A DNA stretch of 64,000 nucleotides from Streptantibioticus cattleyicolor NRRL 8057 = DSM 46488 (GCF_000240165.1 NC_017586.1:3224001-3288000); one strand, 5' to 3'; shown: positions 17,401 through 28,972, numbered from the stretch's first letter. The notes: generated by a model not told the origin, from the letters alone. Numbers and translations: made by a program.

Positions 17401-17428
17401 CGTTCCCCAGCTCACGAAGGCGGACAGC

Positions 17429-19498
17429 GTGTCACACGGAATACCTGCTCACAGACGCCGCACCGGGGCGACGGCCACCGCGCCGGCGCCCGTCCCGGCC
17501 ACGGTCGCCACCCCGGCACCGGCGCCCGACGATTCCGCGAAGGCGAGGACGGGCGGCGGGATCGTCGCCGTGCTCGCCTTCACCGGCATCGTCGTCGCGG
17601 TGATGCAGACGCTCGTCGTACCGCTCATCGCCGAGCTGCCCAAGCTGCTGCACACCTCGACCTCCAACGCCTCCTGGGTGATCACCGCGACGCTGCTCGC
17701 CGGCGCGGTGGCCACCCCGGTGATGGGCCGCCTCGGCGACATGTTCGGCAAGCGGCGGATCCTCTTCGTCAGCCTGGGGCTCCTGGTGGCCGGCTCGGCG
17801 ATCTGCGCGTCCACCTCGTCGCTGGTCCCGATGGTGGTGGGCCGGGCGCTCCAGGGCGGCGCGATGGGCGTCATCCCGCTCGGCATCAGCATCATGCGGG
17901 ACGAACTCCCGGCGGAGCGGATGGGTTCCGCGATGGCGCTGATGAGCTCGTCGCTCGGGGTCGGCAGCGCGCTCGGCATGCCGGCCGCGGCGCTGGTGGC
18001 CGAACACGCCGACTGGCACGTGCTCTTCATGGGGTCGGGCGGCCTCGCCCTGGTCGGGCTGGTGCTGGCCGCGTTCTTCGTCCCCGAGTCGCCGGTGCGG
18101 ACCCCGGGGCGGTTCGACTTCGCCGGGGCGGTCGGGCTCTCCGCCGGGCTGGTCTGCCTGCTGCTGGCGATCTCCAAGGGGAGCGACTGGGGCTGGGGCA
18201 GCGCCACCACCCTCGGGCTCTTCGCCGCCGCCGTGATCGTGCTGCTCGGCTGGGGCGCCTACGAACTGCGGGTCGCCCAGCCCCTGGTGGACCTGCGCAC
18301 CACGGCCCGCCGCCAGGTGCTGCTGACCAACCTCGCCGGGATCACCATCGGCTTCGCCATGTACGCGATGTCGCTGGTGCTGCCGCAGCTGCTGCAACTG
18401 CCCAAGGCGTCCGGCTACGGGCTCGGCCAGTCGATGGTGTCGGCCGGGCTGTGCGTGGCGCCCGGCGGGGTGGTGATGGTCTTCCTCTCGCCGGTCTCCG
18501 CCCGGCTGTCGGCGCGGCGCGGCCCGAAGGTCTCGCTGATGGCCGGCGCGGTGGTCACCGCCGTCGGGTACGCGCTGGGGCTGTGGCTGGTGCACCAGCC
18601 GTGGCAGACGCTGATCGTCTCCGCGGTGATCGGCGCCGGCATCGCGCTGGCGTACGCGGCGATGCCCGCCCTGATCATGGGCGCCGTGCCGCCGTCCGAG
18701 ACGGCCGCGGCCAACGGTCTCAACACCCTGATGCGGTCGATCGGCACCTCCACCGCCAGCGCGGTCCTCGGCGTGGTCCTCACGCACATGACGCAGCCGC
18801 TGGGCGGCGTGCCGCTGCCGTCCATGAACGCCTTCCGCACCTCGTTCCTGATCGCGGTCGGCGGCTGCGTGGCCGGTCTGCTGATCGCCGCCTTCCTGCC
18901 CGGCCGCCGTCCCGCCCCGGCCGCCGTGGCCGCCGAGGTCCCCGAGGCCGCCGAGGAGGCCGCCCCGGCCGGCCCCGGCTTCCACGGCCGCGTCCGCACC
19001 GCGCAGGGCACGCCGCTGGAGCGGGCCGGCCTCACCCTGGTCTCCCCCGCGGGACGCCAGATCGGCCGCGCCCTGACCCGGCCGGACGGCGGCTACGCGC
19101 TCCAGGCGCCGCGGCCCGGCGGTTACGTGCTGATCGCCACCGCCGACGGCCACCAGCCGCAGGCCGTCACCGTCCGCACCGGCACCGCCCCCGTCCACCA
19201 CGACATCGTGCTGGCCCCCACCGCCGTTGCCGCCGGCCTCGACGTGCACGGCACCGTACGGGCCCGCCGGGACGGACGTCCGCTGGCGGACGCGCGGCTG
19301 ACCCTGGTGGACGCCACCGGCACCGTGGTGCGCACCGCGGTCACCGGCGACGACGGCGGCTACCGCTTCACCGGGCTGCCGGCCGGCGAGTACTCGCTGA
19401 TCGCCGGCGGCTACCCGCCGGTGGCCACCGCGCTCGCCGTCGCCGGCGGCACCCGGGACCATGTCGACGTGGAGCTGCTGCACCCGGCCGACCACTGA
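17429..19498 (+). CDS. MFS drug-efflux-type transporter with two C-terminal carboxypeptidase-regulatory-like domains
   Basis: The 689-residue protein has a transporter part (about residues 50-490) with many membrane helices and the MFS motif MGRLGDMFGKRR after helix 2, like DHA2/EmrB-type proton-coupled drug exporters. After a proline/alanine linker come two repeats (about 515-595 and 605-685) with GRVRTAQGTPLERAGLTLVSP...DGGYAL and GTVRARRDGRPLADARLTLVD...DGGYRFTGLPAGEYSL. These are beta-sandwich CarboxypepD_reg/SdrB-like domains. GTG 17429 has GAAGG at good spacing. ATG 17396 is an upstream alternative but overlaps the operator. Confidence 0.85.
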   Translation: MSHGIPAHRRRTGATATAPAPVPATVATPAPAPDDSAKARTGGGIVAVLAFTGIVVAVMQTLVVPLIAELPKLLHTSTSNASWVITATLLAGAVATPVMGRLGDMFGKRRILFVSLGLLVAGSAICASTSSLVPMVVGRALQGGAMGVIPLGISIMRDELPAERMGSAMALMSSSLGVGSALGMPAAALVAEHADWHVLFMGSGGLALVGLVLAAFFVPESPVRTPGRFDFAGAVGLSAGLVCLLLAISKGSDWGWGSATTLGLFAAAVIVLLGWGAYELRVAQPLVDLRTTARRQVLLTNLAGITIGFAMYAMSLVLPQLLQLPKASGYGLGQSMVSAGLCVAPGGVVMVFLSPVSARLSARRGPKVSLMAGAVVTAVGYALGLWLVHQPWQTLIVSAVIGAGIALAYAAMPALIMGAVPPSETAAANGLNTLMRSIGTSTASAVLGVVLTHMTQPLGGVPLPSMNAFRTSFLIAVGGCVAGLLIAAFLPGRRPAPAAVAAEVPEAAEEAAPAGPGFHGRVRTAQGTPLERAGLTLVSPAGRQIGRALTRPDGGYALQAPRPGGYVLIATADGHQPQAVTVRTGTAPVHHDIVLAPTAVAAGLDVHGTVRARRDGRPLADARLTLVDATGTVVRTAVTGDDGGYRFTGLPAGEYSLIAGGYPPVATALAVAGGTRDHVDVELLHPADH

Positions 19499-19515
19499 CC
19501 CGCCCACCACGCCCC

Positions 19516-19547
19516 GAGGGCCGCGTGACGAACCCCACGCGGCCCTC
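19516..19547. terminator. Terminator hairpin after the MFS gene
   Basis: GAGGGCCGCGTG (19516-19527) and CACGCGGCCCTC (19536-19547) form a perfect 12-bp stem with an 8-base loop, 18 bases after the MFS stop. Confidence 0.7.
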
Positions 19548-19738
19548 ACGCGTTCCCGCGTCCCGCCACTCGCCCGGGGCCCCACCGGACACCGTTCACC
19601 CGTACGACTTGGGATGGAGTGCGGTGCGCGGGTCAGACCGGGGGCGTACGACCCGTTTGCACCGCAGGGTGACGACCGGGCGGGCGCGACGGGGAAAGCT
19701 GGTAACACGACGCCGAGGAGCCGAGGAAAGGACAGCGC

Positions 19739-20284
19739 ATGCCCCCCAGGACGAGCCTGGTCATCGGGATCACCGGTGGCATTCTCACCGCGGGCACGCT
19801 GGCCATCGCGGCGCCGGGCATGGTCGACTGGTACCACACCCGCCACGAGCAGGAGAGCTCCTACGCCACCGGCCGGGCGGCCAAGACCGACCGCGCCTCG
19901 ATGCCCCGCTGGCTGCCGGACGGCGCCACCTCGATCCGCTACCGGATGTCCACCACCGGCGGCGACCGGCTACTGAAGGCGACGCTGCCGGAGGGCCGGC
20001 TGCCCCACGACTGCCGGCCCGTCCACCGCCCGGTGGGTGAGGCACACCACCCCCGGCTGCACGCCTCCTGGTTCCCGCACTCCCGCACCCACCACACCAG
20101 CGCGATCTGCGGCGGCACCTACAACGTGGTGCTGCGCGGCACCGAGCTGTACGGCTGGCAGGACAACGCCACCTGGGTCGCGGCCAACAAGGCGGCGGAC
20201 CACCCGGCCAACCGGAAGAAGAAGGGGGAGGAGGACGGCCGCCACAAGGAGGCGCGCCGCGCCGCGGACGAGGCGGTCCGGTGA
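19739..20284 (+). CDS. Hypothetical secreted or membrane-anchored protein
   Basis: The 181-residue protein opens with a hydrophobic segment (LVIGITGGILTAGTLAIAAPGMV, residues 6-28) that could be a signal anchor or signal peptide. A soluble region of about 115 residues follows with WLPDGATSIRYRMSTTGGDRLLKATLP and a Cys pair (near HDCRP and SAICGGTYN), then a Lys/Glu/Arg-rich charged tail. I do not recognise a named family. ATG 19739 has GAGGAAAGGA upstream, so translation should be good. It ends at the strong terminator shared with the convergent tRNA-Leu. Confidence 0.65.
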   Translation: MPPRTSLVIGITGGILTAGTLAIAAPGMVDWYHTRHEQESSYATGRAAKTDRASMPRWLPDGATSIRYRMSTTGGDRLLKATLPEGRLPHDCRPVHRPVGEAHHPRLHASWFPHSRTHHTSAICGGTYNVVLRGTELYGWQDNATWVAANKAADHPANRKKKGEEDGRHKEARRAADEAVR

Positions 20285-20291
20285 AACGGGA

Positions 20292-20325
20292 AAGGTCCCG
20301 CAGACCTTCCGGTCTGCGGGACCTT
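20292..20325. terminator. Strong bidirectional terminator
   Basis: AAGGTCCCGCAGACC (20292-20306) and its exact complement (20311-20325) form a 15-bp stem with a TTCC loop, between the hypothetical gene and convergent tRNA-Leu. Confidence 0.85.
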
Positions 20326-20330
20326 CGCTG

Positions 20331-20414
20331 TGCGCGAGGGGGGAGTTGAACCCCCACGCCCTTTCGGGCACTGGAACCTGAATCCAGCGCGTCTGCCTAT
20401 TCCGCCACCCGCGC
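20331..20414 (-). tRNA. tRNA-Leu (anticodon CAG)
   Basis: The minus strand reads GCGCGGGTGGCGGAATAGGC..., with acceptor pairs GCGCGGG/CTCGCGC and discriminator A. The anticodon stem CTGGA/TCCAG has loop TTCAGGT (anticodon CAG). A long variable arm (GTGCCCGAAAGGGCGT) marks class II, and the T-arm GGGGGTTCAACTCCCCC is intact. The 84 bases carry no encoded CCA. It decodes CUG, the dominant leucine codon in this DNA. Confidence 0.95.
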
Positions 20415-20845
20415 ATGGGTGCTGCCGTTCGATTCTCTCACAGGTCCCGTCCGGGCCTTCCGGCCTTTCGTTTCCTGCGGGATCGCCTCCCGACGTGAAG
20501 AACAGTAGCACGTGGCCAGGGGTGGTTTCGAATCCCTTCCCCGGCCGCCCGTCCGGAAGGCCGGTCGGGTGCGCGACACTGGTTCCGGGCCCCATCTACC
20601 ATCCGTGGGGGACGCGGGCCCGGGCACCGACCGCACCCGCTGCCGCTGTGAGGGTCGACACTGTTGTAGTCGTTCCCGGAGGGGAACCACCGGATTACCC
20701 GCCGCGTGGATACGATCAGTAAGCAGTACCGAGCGGTATCGCAGCGCACCACCACAGCAGCACCGACGAGCAGTACGTACGAGCAGGACCGCAAAGCCAA
20801 GGACCCAGCAGGCAGGACGACGCCGGCCGAGGAAGGAGGTGTCCC
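20415..20845. promoter_or_regulatory. Leader region of the fha-pstP-rodA-pbpA-pknB operon
   Basis: No gene is seen. An inverted repeat GTTCCC-GGAG-GGGAAC lies at 20672-20687 and a -10-like TACGAT at 20711-20716, without a convincing -35. The mRNA leader ends in the strong ribosome site GGAAGGAGGT (20830-20839) before fhaA. The tRNA-Leu promoter on the minus strand must lie just above 20414. Confidence 0.45.
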
Positions 20846-21721
20846 GTGGGAGTTCTCAAGCGCTTCGAGCAGCGTCTCGAAGGTCTCGTCAACGGCACCT
20901 TCGCCAAGGTGTTCAAGTCCGAGGTCCAGCCGGTGGAGATCGCGGGCGCGCTCCAGCGCGAGTGCGACAACAACGCGACGATCTGGAACCGTGAGCGGAC
21001 CGTCGTCCCCAACGACTTCATCGTCGAGCTGAGCAGCTCGGACCACGAACGCCTCAGCCCCTACGCGACGCAGCTCGGCGAAGAGCTCTCCGGGATGGTC
21101 GCCGACTACGCCAAGCAGCAGCGCTACACCTTCATGGGCCCGGTCAAGGTCCACCTGGACAAGGCGGACGACCTCGACACCGGGCTGTACCGGGTGCGCA
21201 GCCGCACCCTGGCCACCAGCGAGTCGCAGCCGCAGGCCGGCCACCACCGGCCGGAGCCGCAGGGCCACCACCCCGGCGCCGGCGCCCCGCCGCGCGCCGA
21301 GCGCCCCGGCTACGGCTACCCCGCGCAGGGCCCGGCCGTGCCGCCGATGCCCCCGGCGCCGCCCGGCCCGCCCGCGGCGCAGCGCACCGGCCCGGCACCG
21401 GTCACCCGGCTGCCCGGCACCGGCGACGCCCCCGGGGCCTCCGTCCGCCGCTGGATCGAGATCAACGGCACCCGCCACCAGATCTCCCGTCCGACCATGG
21501 TCCTGGGCCGCAGCACCGAGGCGGACGTCCGGATCGACGACCCCGGCGTGTCCCGCCGGCACTGCGAGATCCGGGCCGGATCGCCGTCGATGATCCAGGA
21601 CCTGGGCTCGACCAACGGGATCGTGGTGGACGGACAGCACACCCAGCGCGCTACGCTCCGCGACGGTTCACGCATCGTCGTGGGCAGTACCACCATCGTG
21701 TACCGGCAAGCCGAAGGGTGA
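20846..21721 (+). CDS. fhaA: FhaA-like protein: DUF3662 domain plus FHA domain
   Basis: The 291-residue protein has an N-terminal DUF3662 domain at about 1-115 (MGVLKRFEQRLEGLVNGTFAKVFKSEVQPVEIAG...), a Pro/Gly/His-rich linker and a C-terminal FHA domain at about 205-288 with LGRSTEADVRIDDPGVSRRH and DLGSTNGIVVDG. FHA domains bind phosphothreonine. In actinobacteria FhaA is a PknB substrate and binds the pseudokinase domain of MviN to regulate peptidoglycan precursor export. GTG 20846 has an excellent ribosome site. It is the first gene of the operon ending in pknB. Confidence 0.93.
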   Translation: MGVLKRFEQRLEGLVNGTFAKVFKSEVQPVEIAGALQRECDNNATIWNRERTVVPNDFIVELSSSDHERLSPYATQLGEELSGMVADYAKQQRYTFMGPVKVHLDKADDLDTGLYRVRSRTLATSESQPQAGHHRPEPQGHHPGAGAPPRAERPGYGYPAQGPAVPPMPPAPPGPPAAQRTGPAPVTRLPGTGDAPGASVRRWIEINGTRHQISRPTMVLGRSTEADVRIDDPGVSRRHCEIRAGSPSMIQDLGSTNGIVVDGQHTQRATLRDGSRIVVGSTTIVYRQAEG

Positions 21722-21731
21722 AGCGGGGGCA

Positions 21732-22235
21732 ATGTCAGAGCTGACCCTGACGGTCATGCGGCTGGGTTTTCTCGCCGTGCTGTGGCTGTTCGTCATCGTC
21801 GCGGTCCAGGTCATCCGCAGTGATCTGTTCGGCACCAAGGTCACCCAGCGCGCCTCCCGGCGCGCCGAGGGCCAACAGCAGCGACCGCCGCAGCAGCGCC
21901 AGCAGCAGGCGCCGCCCGCCGCCCCCCGGCAGCGCCGCGGCGCACCCACCAAGCTGGTCATCTCCGAGGGTTCGCTGACGGGTACGACCGTCGCACTCCA
22001 GGGCCAGACCATCACCCTCGGCCGGGCGCACGACTCGACGATCGTCCTCGACGACGACTACGCGTCCAGCCGGCATGCCAGGATCTATCCGGACCGCGAC
22101 GGTCAGTGGATCGTCGAGGACCTCGGATCCACCAACGGCACCTATCTGGACCGGACCCGGCTCACCGCCCCGACCCCGGTCCCGCTCGGTGCCCCGATCC
22201 GCATCGGCAAGACCGTCATCGAGCTGCGGAAGTAG
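21732..22235 (+). CDS. fhaB: FhaB-like membrane-anchored FHA protein
   Basis: The 167-residue protein has an N-terminal membrane helix (LTVMRLGFLAVLWLFVIVAVQVI, about 5-28), a Gln/Arg-rich linker and an FHA domain (about 80-160; LGRAHDSTIVLDDDYASSRHARIY, DLGSTNGTYLDR). FhaB/FipA-type proteins recruit phosphorylated cell-division and wall proteins at the membrane. It lies 10 bases after fhaA. Confidence 0.93.
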   Translation: MSELTLTVMRLGFLAVLWLFVIVAVQVIRSDLFGTKVTQRASRRAEGQQQRPPQQRQQQAPPAAPRQRRGAPTKLVISEGSLTGTTVALQGQTITLGRAHDSTIVLDDDYASSRHARIYPDRDGQWIVEDLGSTNGTYLDRTRLTAPTPVPLGAPIRIGKTVIELRK

Positions 22236-22331
22236 TCGCACAATGGGCGAGCGAGTGAGGCCGCGCGTGGGCAGGTTCACAAAACGGACACCGTGCGCAG
22301 CAGCCCGGGGCCGAGGGGTGAGGTGCGCCGG

Positions 22332-23840
22332 ATGAGTCTCTCCCTGCGCTTCGCCGCCGGATCGCACAAGGGCATGATCCGCGAGGGCAACGAGGACTCC
22401 GGCTACGCCGGGCCCCGGCTGCTCGCCATCGCCGACGGGATGGGCGGCCAGGCGGCCGGTGAGGTCGCCAGCTCCGAGGTGATCTCCACCCTCGTCACCC
22501 TCGACGACGACATCCCCGGCTCCGACCTCCTCACCTCCCTCGGCACCGCCGTGCAGCGCGCCAACGACCAGCTGCGGGTGATGGTCGAGGAGGACCCGCA
22601 GCTCGAAGGCATGGGCACCACGCTGACCGCGCTGCTGTGGACCGGGCAGCGCCTCGGCCTGGTGCACGTCGGCGACTCCCGCGCCTACCTGCTGCGCGAC
22701 GGCGCCCTGTCGCAGATCACCCAGGACCACACCTGGGTGCAGCGGCTGGTGGACGAGGGCCGGATCACCGAGGAGGAGGCCGGCACCCACCCGCAACGCT
22801 CGTTGCTGATGCGCGCGCTCGACGGCCGCGGCCAGGTGGAGCCGGACCTGTCCATCCGCGAGGTGCGCCCCGGCGACCGCTACCTGGTCTGCTCGGACGG
22901 GCTGTCCGGGGTGGTCAGCCACCAGACGCTGGAGGAGACCCTCGCCGGTTACCGGACGCCCTACGAGACCGTGCAGGAGCTGATCCAGCTCGCGCTGCGC
23001 GGCGGCGGCCCGGACAACATCACCTGCATCGTGGCCGACGTCTACGACACCGACGGCGGCGACGCCTACACCGGGCAGCTCGACGAGAACCCGGTGGTGG
23101 TCGGCGCCGTCGCGGAGAACCAGCACGCCCTCGCCGACCAGCGGCACCTGCAGACCCCGGCCGGCCGCGCCGCCGAGCTGGGCCGCTCGGTGCCCGCGCA
23201 GGGCGGCGCGGCGGACGGCGCCTTCGGCCCGGGGCCGGACGGCGACCTGACCATGGCCGGGGCCCCGGGTGCCTTCGGCGACCTCGACGGTCCGACCGAG
23301 GGCCACGCCAAGCCGCGCCGCAAGCGCCGCTGGCTGCGCTGGACGATCACCGGTGTGCTGGTGGTCGGCGTGATCGGCGGCGGGCTCTACGCCGGCTACC
23401 GCTGGACGCAGACCCAGTACTACGTGGGCACCAACGGTGACCACGTCGCCGTCTACCAGGGGCTCAGCCAGAACCTGCTCGGCCTGAACCTCTCCAAGGT
23501 CCACCAGGACTACCCGGACATCGAACTCAAGTACCTGCCGACCTACCAGCGCGACCAGGTGCGCGGCACCATCGGCGTCGGCGGCCTGCCCCAGGCCGAG
23601 ACGAAGGTGCAGGAACTCGGCAAGCAGGTCACCGTCTGCAAGACGGTGGAGACCACGCGGACCAGGACGACCGGCGCGGGCCACCCGGCGACCGGCGGCA
23701 ACGGCACCGGCACCCGTACGGGCACCGGCACCGGCACCGGCGGCAAGGGCACCAAGCCCACCACCACCCCGTCGCCCGGCCCCACGCTCTCCGCCGACGA
23801 GCAGAAACTCGCCCAGCAGTGCGGCAGCGGCCAGCAATAG
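22332..23840 (+). CDS. pstP: PstP, membrane PP2C Ser/Thr phosphatase
   Basis: The 502-residue protein has a catalytic PP2C domain at about 1-240 with REGNEDS, AIADGMGGQAAGE, HVGDSRAYLLRDG and GGPDNITCIVADV metal-site motifs. A Gly/Ala-rich linker follows, then one membrane helix at about 337-358 (TITGVLVVGVIGGGLYAGY) and an extracytoplasmic tail ending in Thr/Gly repeats (about 450-475). It reverses phosphorylation by the PknB kinase encoded by the same operon. ATG 22332 gives MSLSLRFAAGSHKG, the standard N-terminus. In-frame GTG 22293 is less likely. Confidence 0.94.
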   Translation: MSLSLRFAAGSHKGMIREGNEDSGYAGPRLLAIADGMGGQAAGEVASSEVISTLVTLDDDIPGSDLLTSLGTAVQRANDQLRVMVEEDPQLEGMGTTLTALLWTGQRLGLVHVGDSRAYLLRDGALSQITQDHTWVQRLVDEGRITEEEAGTHPQRSLLMRALDGRGQVEPDLSIREVRPGDRYLVCSDGLSGVVSHQTLEETLAGYRTPYETVQELIQLALRGGGPDNITCIVADVYDTDGGDAYTGQLDENPVVVGAVAENQHALADQRHLQTPAGRAAELGRSVPAQGGAADGAFGPGPDGDLTMAGAPGAFGDLDGPTEGHAKPRRKRRWLRWTITGVLVVGVIGGGLYAGYRWTQTQYYVGTNGDHVAVYQGLSQNLLGLNLSKVHQDYPDIELKYLPTYQRDQVRGTIGVGGLPQAETKVQELGKQVTVCKTVETTRTRTTGAGHPATGGNGTGTRTGTGTGTGGKGTKPTTTPSPGPTLSADEQKLAQQCGSGQQ

Positions 23841-23860
23841 CAGGAGGAGGGCGGCCTGCC

Positions 23861-25261
23861 GTGAGCAGCGTCAGCAACACCACCACGATCTCGTCCATCG
23901 GCGCACCCAACCGGCGCAACACCGAGCTGTTGCTGCTGCTCTTCGCGGTCGCCGTGCCCGTGCTGGCCTACGCCAACGTCGGGCTGGCCAAGAACGGCTC
24001 GGTGCCCTCCGGGATGCTCGGGTACGGGCTCGGGCTCGGTCTGCTGGCCGGGGTCGGCCACCTGATAGTGCGCAAGTTCGCGCCCTACGCCGACCCGCTG
24101 ATGCTGCCGATCGCCACCTTGCTCAACGGCCTCGGGCTGGTGCTGATCTACCGGCTGGACCTGGAGCACTCGGTCACCACCAAGGCGCTCGGCGGCCCCC
24201 GCGCGCCCGGTCAGCTGATGTGGTCGGCGCTGGGCATCGCGCTCTTCGTGGCGGTGCTCTTCTTCCTCAAGGACCACCGCATCCTCCAGCGCTACACCTA
24301 CATCTCCGGCCTGGTGGCGCTGCTGCTGCTGGTGGCGCCGATGTTCTTCCCGGCGGTCAACGGCTCCAAGCTGTGGATCGTCATCCCCGGGCTGGGCTCG
24401 ATCCAGCCGGGTGAGTTCGCCAAGATCATCCTGGCGGTCTTCTTCTCCGGCTACCTGATGGTCAAGCGGGACGCGCTGGCGCTGGCCAGCCGCCGCTTCA
24501 TGGGGCTGTACCTGCCGCGCGGCCGGGACCTCGGCCCGATCCTGGTGATCTGGGCGCTCAGCATGGGCATCCTGGTGGTCGAGACCGACCTGGGCTCGAC
24601 GCTGCTGTACTTCGGGCTCTTCGTGCTCATGCTCTACGTGGCCACCGAACGCACCAGCTGGGTCGTCTTCGGCCTGCTGCTCGCGGTCGGCGGGGCCACC
24701 GCGGTCGGCGCCACCTCCTCGCACGTGATGGTCCGCGTCCACCAGTGGCTCGACCCGTTCGCCGGCATCGACAAGACCGGGGCCACCGAGGCCGCCCAGG
24801 TGGCCTGGTCGTTCGGGTCCGGCGGGGTGCTCGGGTCGGGGCTGGGCCAGGGGCTCTCCCGGCTCATCGGCGGCATCGGCGTCAAGTCCGACTACATCCT
24901 CGCCACGGTCGGCGAGGAGCTGGGGCTGGCCGGGCTGATGGCCATCCTGCTGCTGTACGGCCTGCTGGTGGAGCGCGGCATCCGTACCGCGCTGGCCGCC
25001 CGCGACCCGTTCGGCAAGCTGCTGGCGATCGGGCTGGCCAGCGCGATGGCGTTGCAGGTCTTCGTGGTCGCCGGCGGCGTCACCGGGCTCATCCCGCTGA
25101 CCGGTATGACCATGCCGTTCCTCGCCCAGGGCGGTTCCTCGGTGGTCGCCAACTGGGCGCTCGTCGCCATCCTGCTGCGGATCAGCGACACCGCCCGCCG
25201 TCCCGCCCCGGCGCCCGCCTCGTCCCCCGACGCCGAGCCGACCCAGGTGGTACGCCTGTGA
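23861..25261 (+). CDS. rodA: RodA/FtsW-family SEDS peptidoglycan glycosyltransferase
   Basis: The 466-residue integral membrane protein has ten or more helices. SEDS signatures include LGSIQPGEFAKI, VVETDLGSTLLYFGLF and GLIPLTGMTMPFLAQGGSS near the C-terminus. It polymerises lipid II, and its paired transpeptidase PbpA is the next gene. GTG 23861 follows AGGAGGAG. Its stop overlaps the pbpA start (GTGA), so the SEDS/PBP pair is translationally coupled. Confidence 0.94.
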   Translation: MSSVSNTTTISSIGAPNRRNTELLLLLFAVAVPVLAYANVGLAKNGSVPSGMLGYGLGLGLLAGVGHLIVRKFAPYADPLMLPIATLLNGLGLVLIYRLDLEHSVTTKALGGPRAPGQLMWSALGIALFVAVLFFLKDHRILQRYTYISGLVALLLLVAPMFFPAVNGSKLWIVIPGLGSIQPGEFAKIILAVFFSGYLMVKRDALALASRRFMGLYLPRGRDLGPILVIWALSMGILVVETDLGSTLLYFGLFVLMLYVATERTSWVVFGLLLAVGGATAVGATSSHVMVRVHQWLDPFAGIDKTGATEAAQVAWSFGSGGVLGSGLGQGLSRLIGGIGVKSDYILATVGEELGLAGLMAILLLYGLLVERGIRTALAARDPFGKLLAIGLASAMALQVFVVAGGVTGLIPLTGMTMPFLAQGGSSVVANWALVAILLRISDTARRPAPAPASSPDAEPTQVVRL

Positions 25262-26712
25262 ACAAACCGCTGCGCCGCGTCGCGATCTTCTGCGGTCTGC
25301 TCGTCTTCTCCCTGCTGCTGCGGGACAACTGGATCCAGTTCGTCCGGGCCGACACGCTCAAGAACGACCCGCACAACCGCCGGGTCCAGATCAACGAGTA
25401 CGCCAAGCCGCGCGGCGACATCATCGTGGACGGCAAGGCGATCACCGGCAGCACCGTCACCGCCGGCAGCGACTTCAAGTACAAGCGCACCTACACCGAC
25501 GGCCCGATGTGGGCGCCGGTGACCGGCTACGCCTCCCAGTCCTACGGCTCCACCTCGCTGGAGAACCTGGAGGACAAGGTCCTCACCGGCGACGACGACC
25601 GGCTGTTCTTCAACCGGACGGTCGACATGCTCACCGGCCGGAGCAAGCAGGGCGGCGACGTGGTCACCACGCTCAACGCCAAGGCGCAGCAGGCGGCCTT
25701 CAAGGGGCTGGGCAGCCGCAAGGGCGCGGTCGCCGCGATCAACCCGCAGACCGGGGCCATCCTGGCGCTGGCCAGCACGCCCAGCTACGACCCGGGCTCC
25801 TTCGGCGACTTCTCCAAGAGCTCCGGGGAGAACTGGAAGAAGCTCAACGCCGACCCCGACCAGCCGACGCTGGACCGCGCGCTGAAGGAGACGTACCCGC
25901 CCGGCTCCACCTTCAAGGTGGTCACCGCGGCGGCGGCGCTGGAGAACGGGCTCTACGGCGGCATCGACGAGCCCACCCGCTCCCCGCTGCCGTACATCCT
26001 GCCGAACACCACCACGCCGCTGAACAACGAGGGCCCGCTGCCCTGCAAGAACGCCACCTTGATGGTGGCCATGCAGGTCTCCTGCAACACCGTGTTCGGC
26101 AAGATCGGCGCGGACCTCGGCAAGGAGAAGATGCTGGCCCAGGCCAAGAGGTTCGGCTTCGACCAGCCGGTCGACACCCCGGTGCTCGCGGTGCCCAGCG
26201 TCTTCCCCACCCGGATGGACAAGCCGCAGACCGCGCTGTCGTCCATCGGCCAGTTCGACACCGCGGCCACCCCGCTGCAGATGGCGATGGTGGCGGCGGC
26301 GGTGGCCAACGACGGCAAGCTGATGCAGCCGTACATGGTCGACCAGCTCCGGGCGCCCAACCTCAACGTGATCGACCAGACCCAGCCCAAGGAGTTCAGC
26401 CAGGCGGTCTCGCCGCAGACCGCGCAGAAGCTCCAGCAGATGATGGAGGCCGTGGTCGAGAAGGGCACCGGCACCAGCGCCCAGATCCCCGGGGTGACGG
26501 TGGGCGGCAAGACCGGCACCGCCCAGCACGGCCTGCACAACAGCGCGCTGCCGTACGCCTGGTTCATCTCCTACGCCAGGACCGGCAGCGGTTCGCCGGT
26601 GGCGGTGGCCGTGGTGGTGGAGGACGGCAACGCCAACCGCGACGACATCTCCGGCGGCGGTCTCGCCGCCCCGATCGCCAGGGATGTGATGAGGGCCGTA
26701 CTCAACAAGTGA
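25258..26712 (+). CDS. pbpA: Class B penicillin-binding protein (PbpA)
   Basis: The 484-residue protein has an N-terminal membrane anchor (VAIFCGLLVFSLLL), a dimerisation region and a transpeptidase domain. The active-site motifs are STFK with nucleophile Ser217 (Lys220), SCN at 275-277 and KTGTAQ at 418. It cross-links the glycan made by RodA. In mycobacteria PbpA is a PknB substrate. It overlaps rodA by four bases. Confidence 0.95.
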   Translation: MNKPLRRVAIFCGLLVFSLLLRDNWIQFVRADTLKNDPHNRRVQINEYAKPRGDIIVDGKAITGSTVTAGSDFKYKRTYTDGPMWAPVTGYASQSYGSTSLENLEDKVLTGDDDRLFFNRTVDMLTGRSKQGGDVVTTLNAKAQQAAFKGLGSRKGAVAAINPQTGAILALASTPSYDPGSFGDFSKSSGENWKKLNADPDQPTLDRALKETYPPGSTFKVVTAAAALENGLYGGIDEPTRSPLPYILPNTTTPLNNEGPLPCKNATLMVAMQVSCNTVFGKIGADLGKEKMLAQAKRFGFDQPVDTPVLAVPSVFPTRMDKPQTALSSIGQFDTAATPLQMAMVAAAVANDGKLMQPYMVDQLRAPNLNVIDQTQPKEFSQAVSPQTAQKLQQMMEAVVEKGTGTSAQIPGVTVGGKTGTAQHGLHNSALPYAWFISYARTGSGSPVAVAVVVEDGNANRDDISGGGLAAPIARDVMRAVLNK

Positions 26713-26933
26713 CGTGCCCCTGGCGGGCCGGGCCGAGGGGAACGTGACTCCGGTCACGCGCGGTTTCCCGAAACCGACCGTTTTCGCACGTCACGGTACC
26801 GGTCGTGTATCGGCTCGCGGCGGGGGCCGGGATCGGCCGGAAGTGCCCGGTACGGTAGCCCCGAGCAGCACACAGCCGCGTACGCACCGCCGCGCGAGAT
26901 CACGGACGGTCGGATAAGGGAGAGGCTGGAACT

Positions 26934-28955
<2,022 letters not shown>

Positions 28956-28972
28956 CCCGGGGCCACCCCCGT

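Noticed and set aside
20281-20287. GTGAAAC half of a parS site before the tRNA-Leu terminator
   Set aside because: The other arm (CGGTCCG) shows no match to GTTTCAC.
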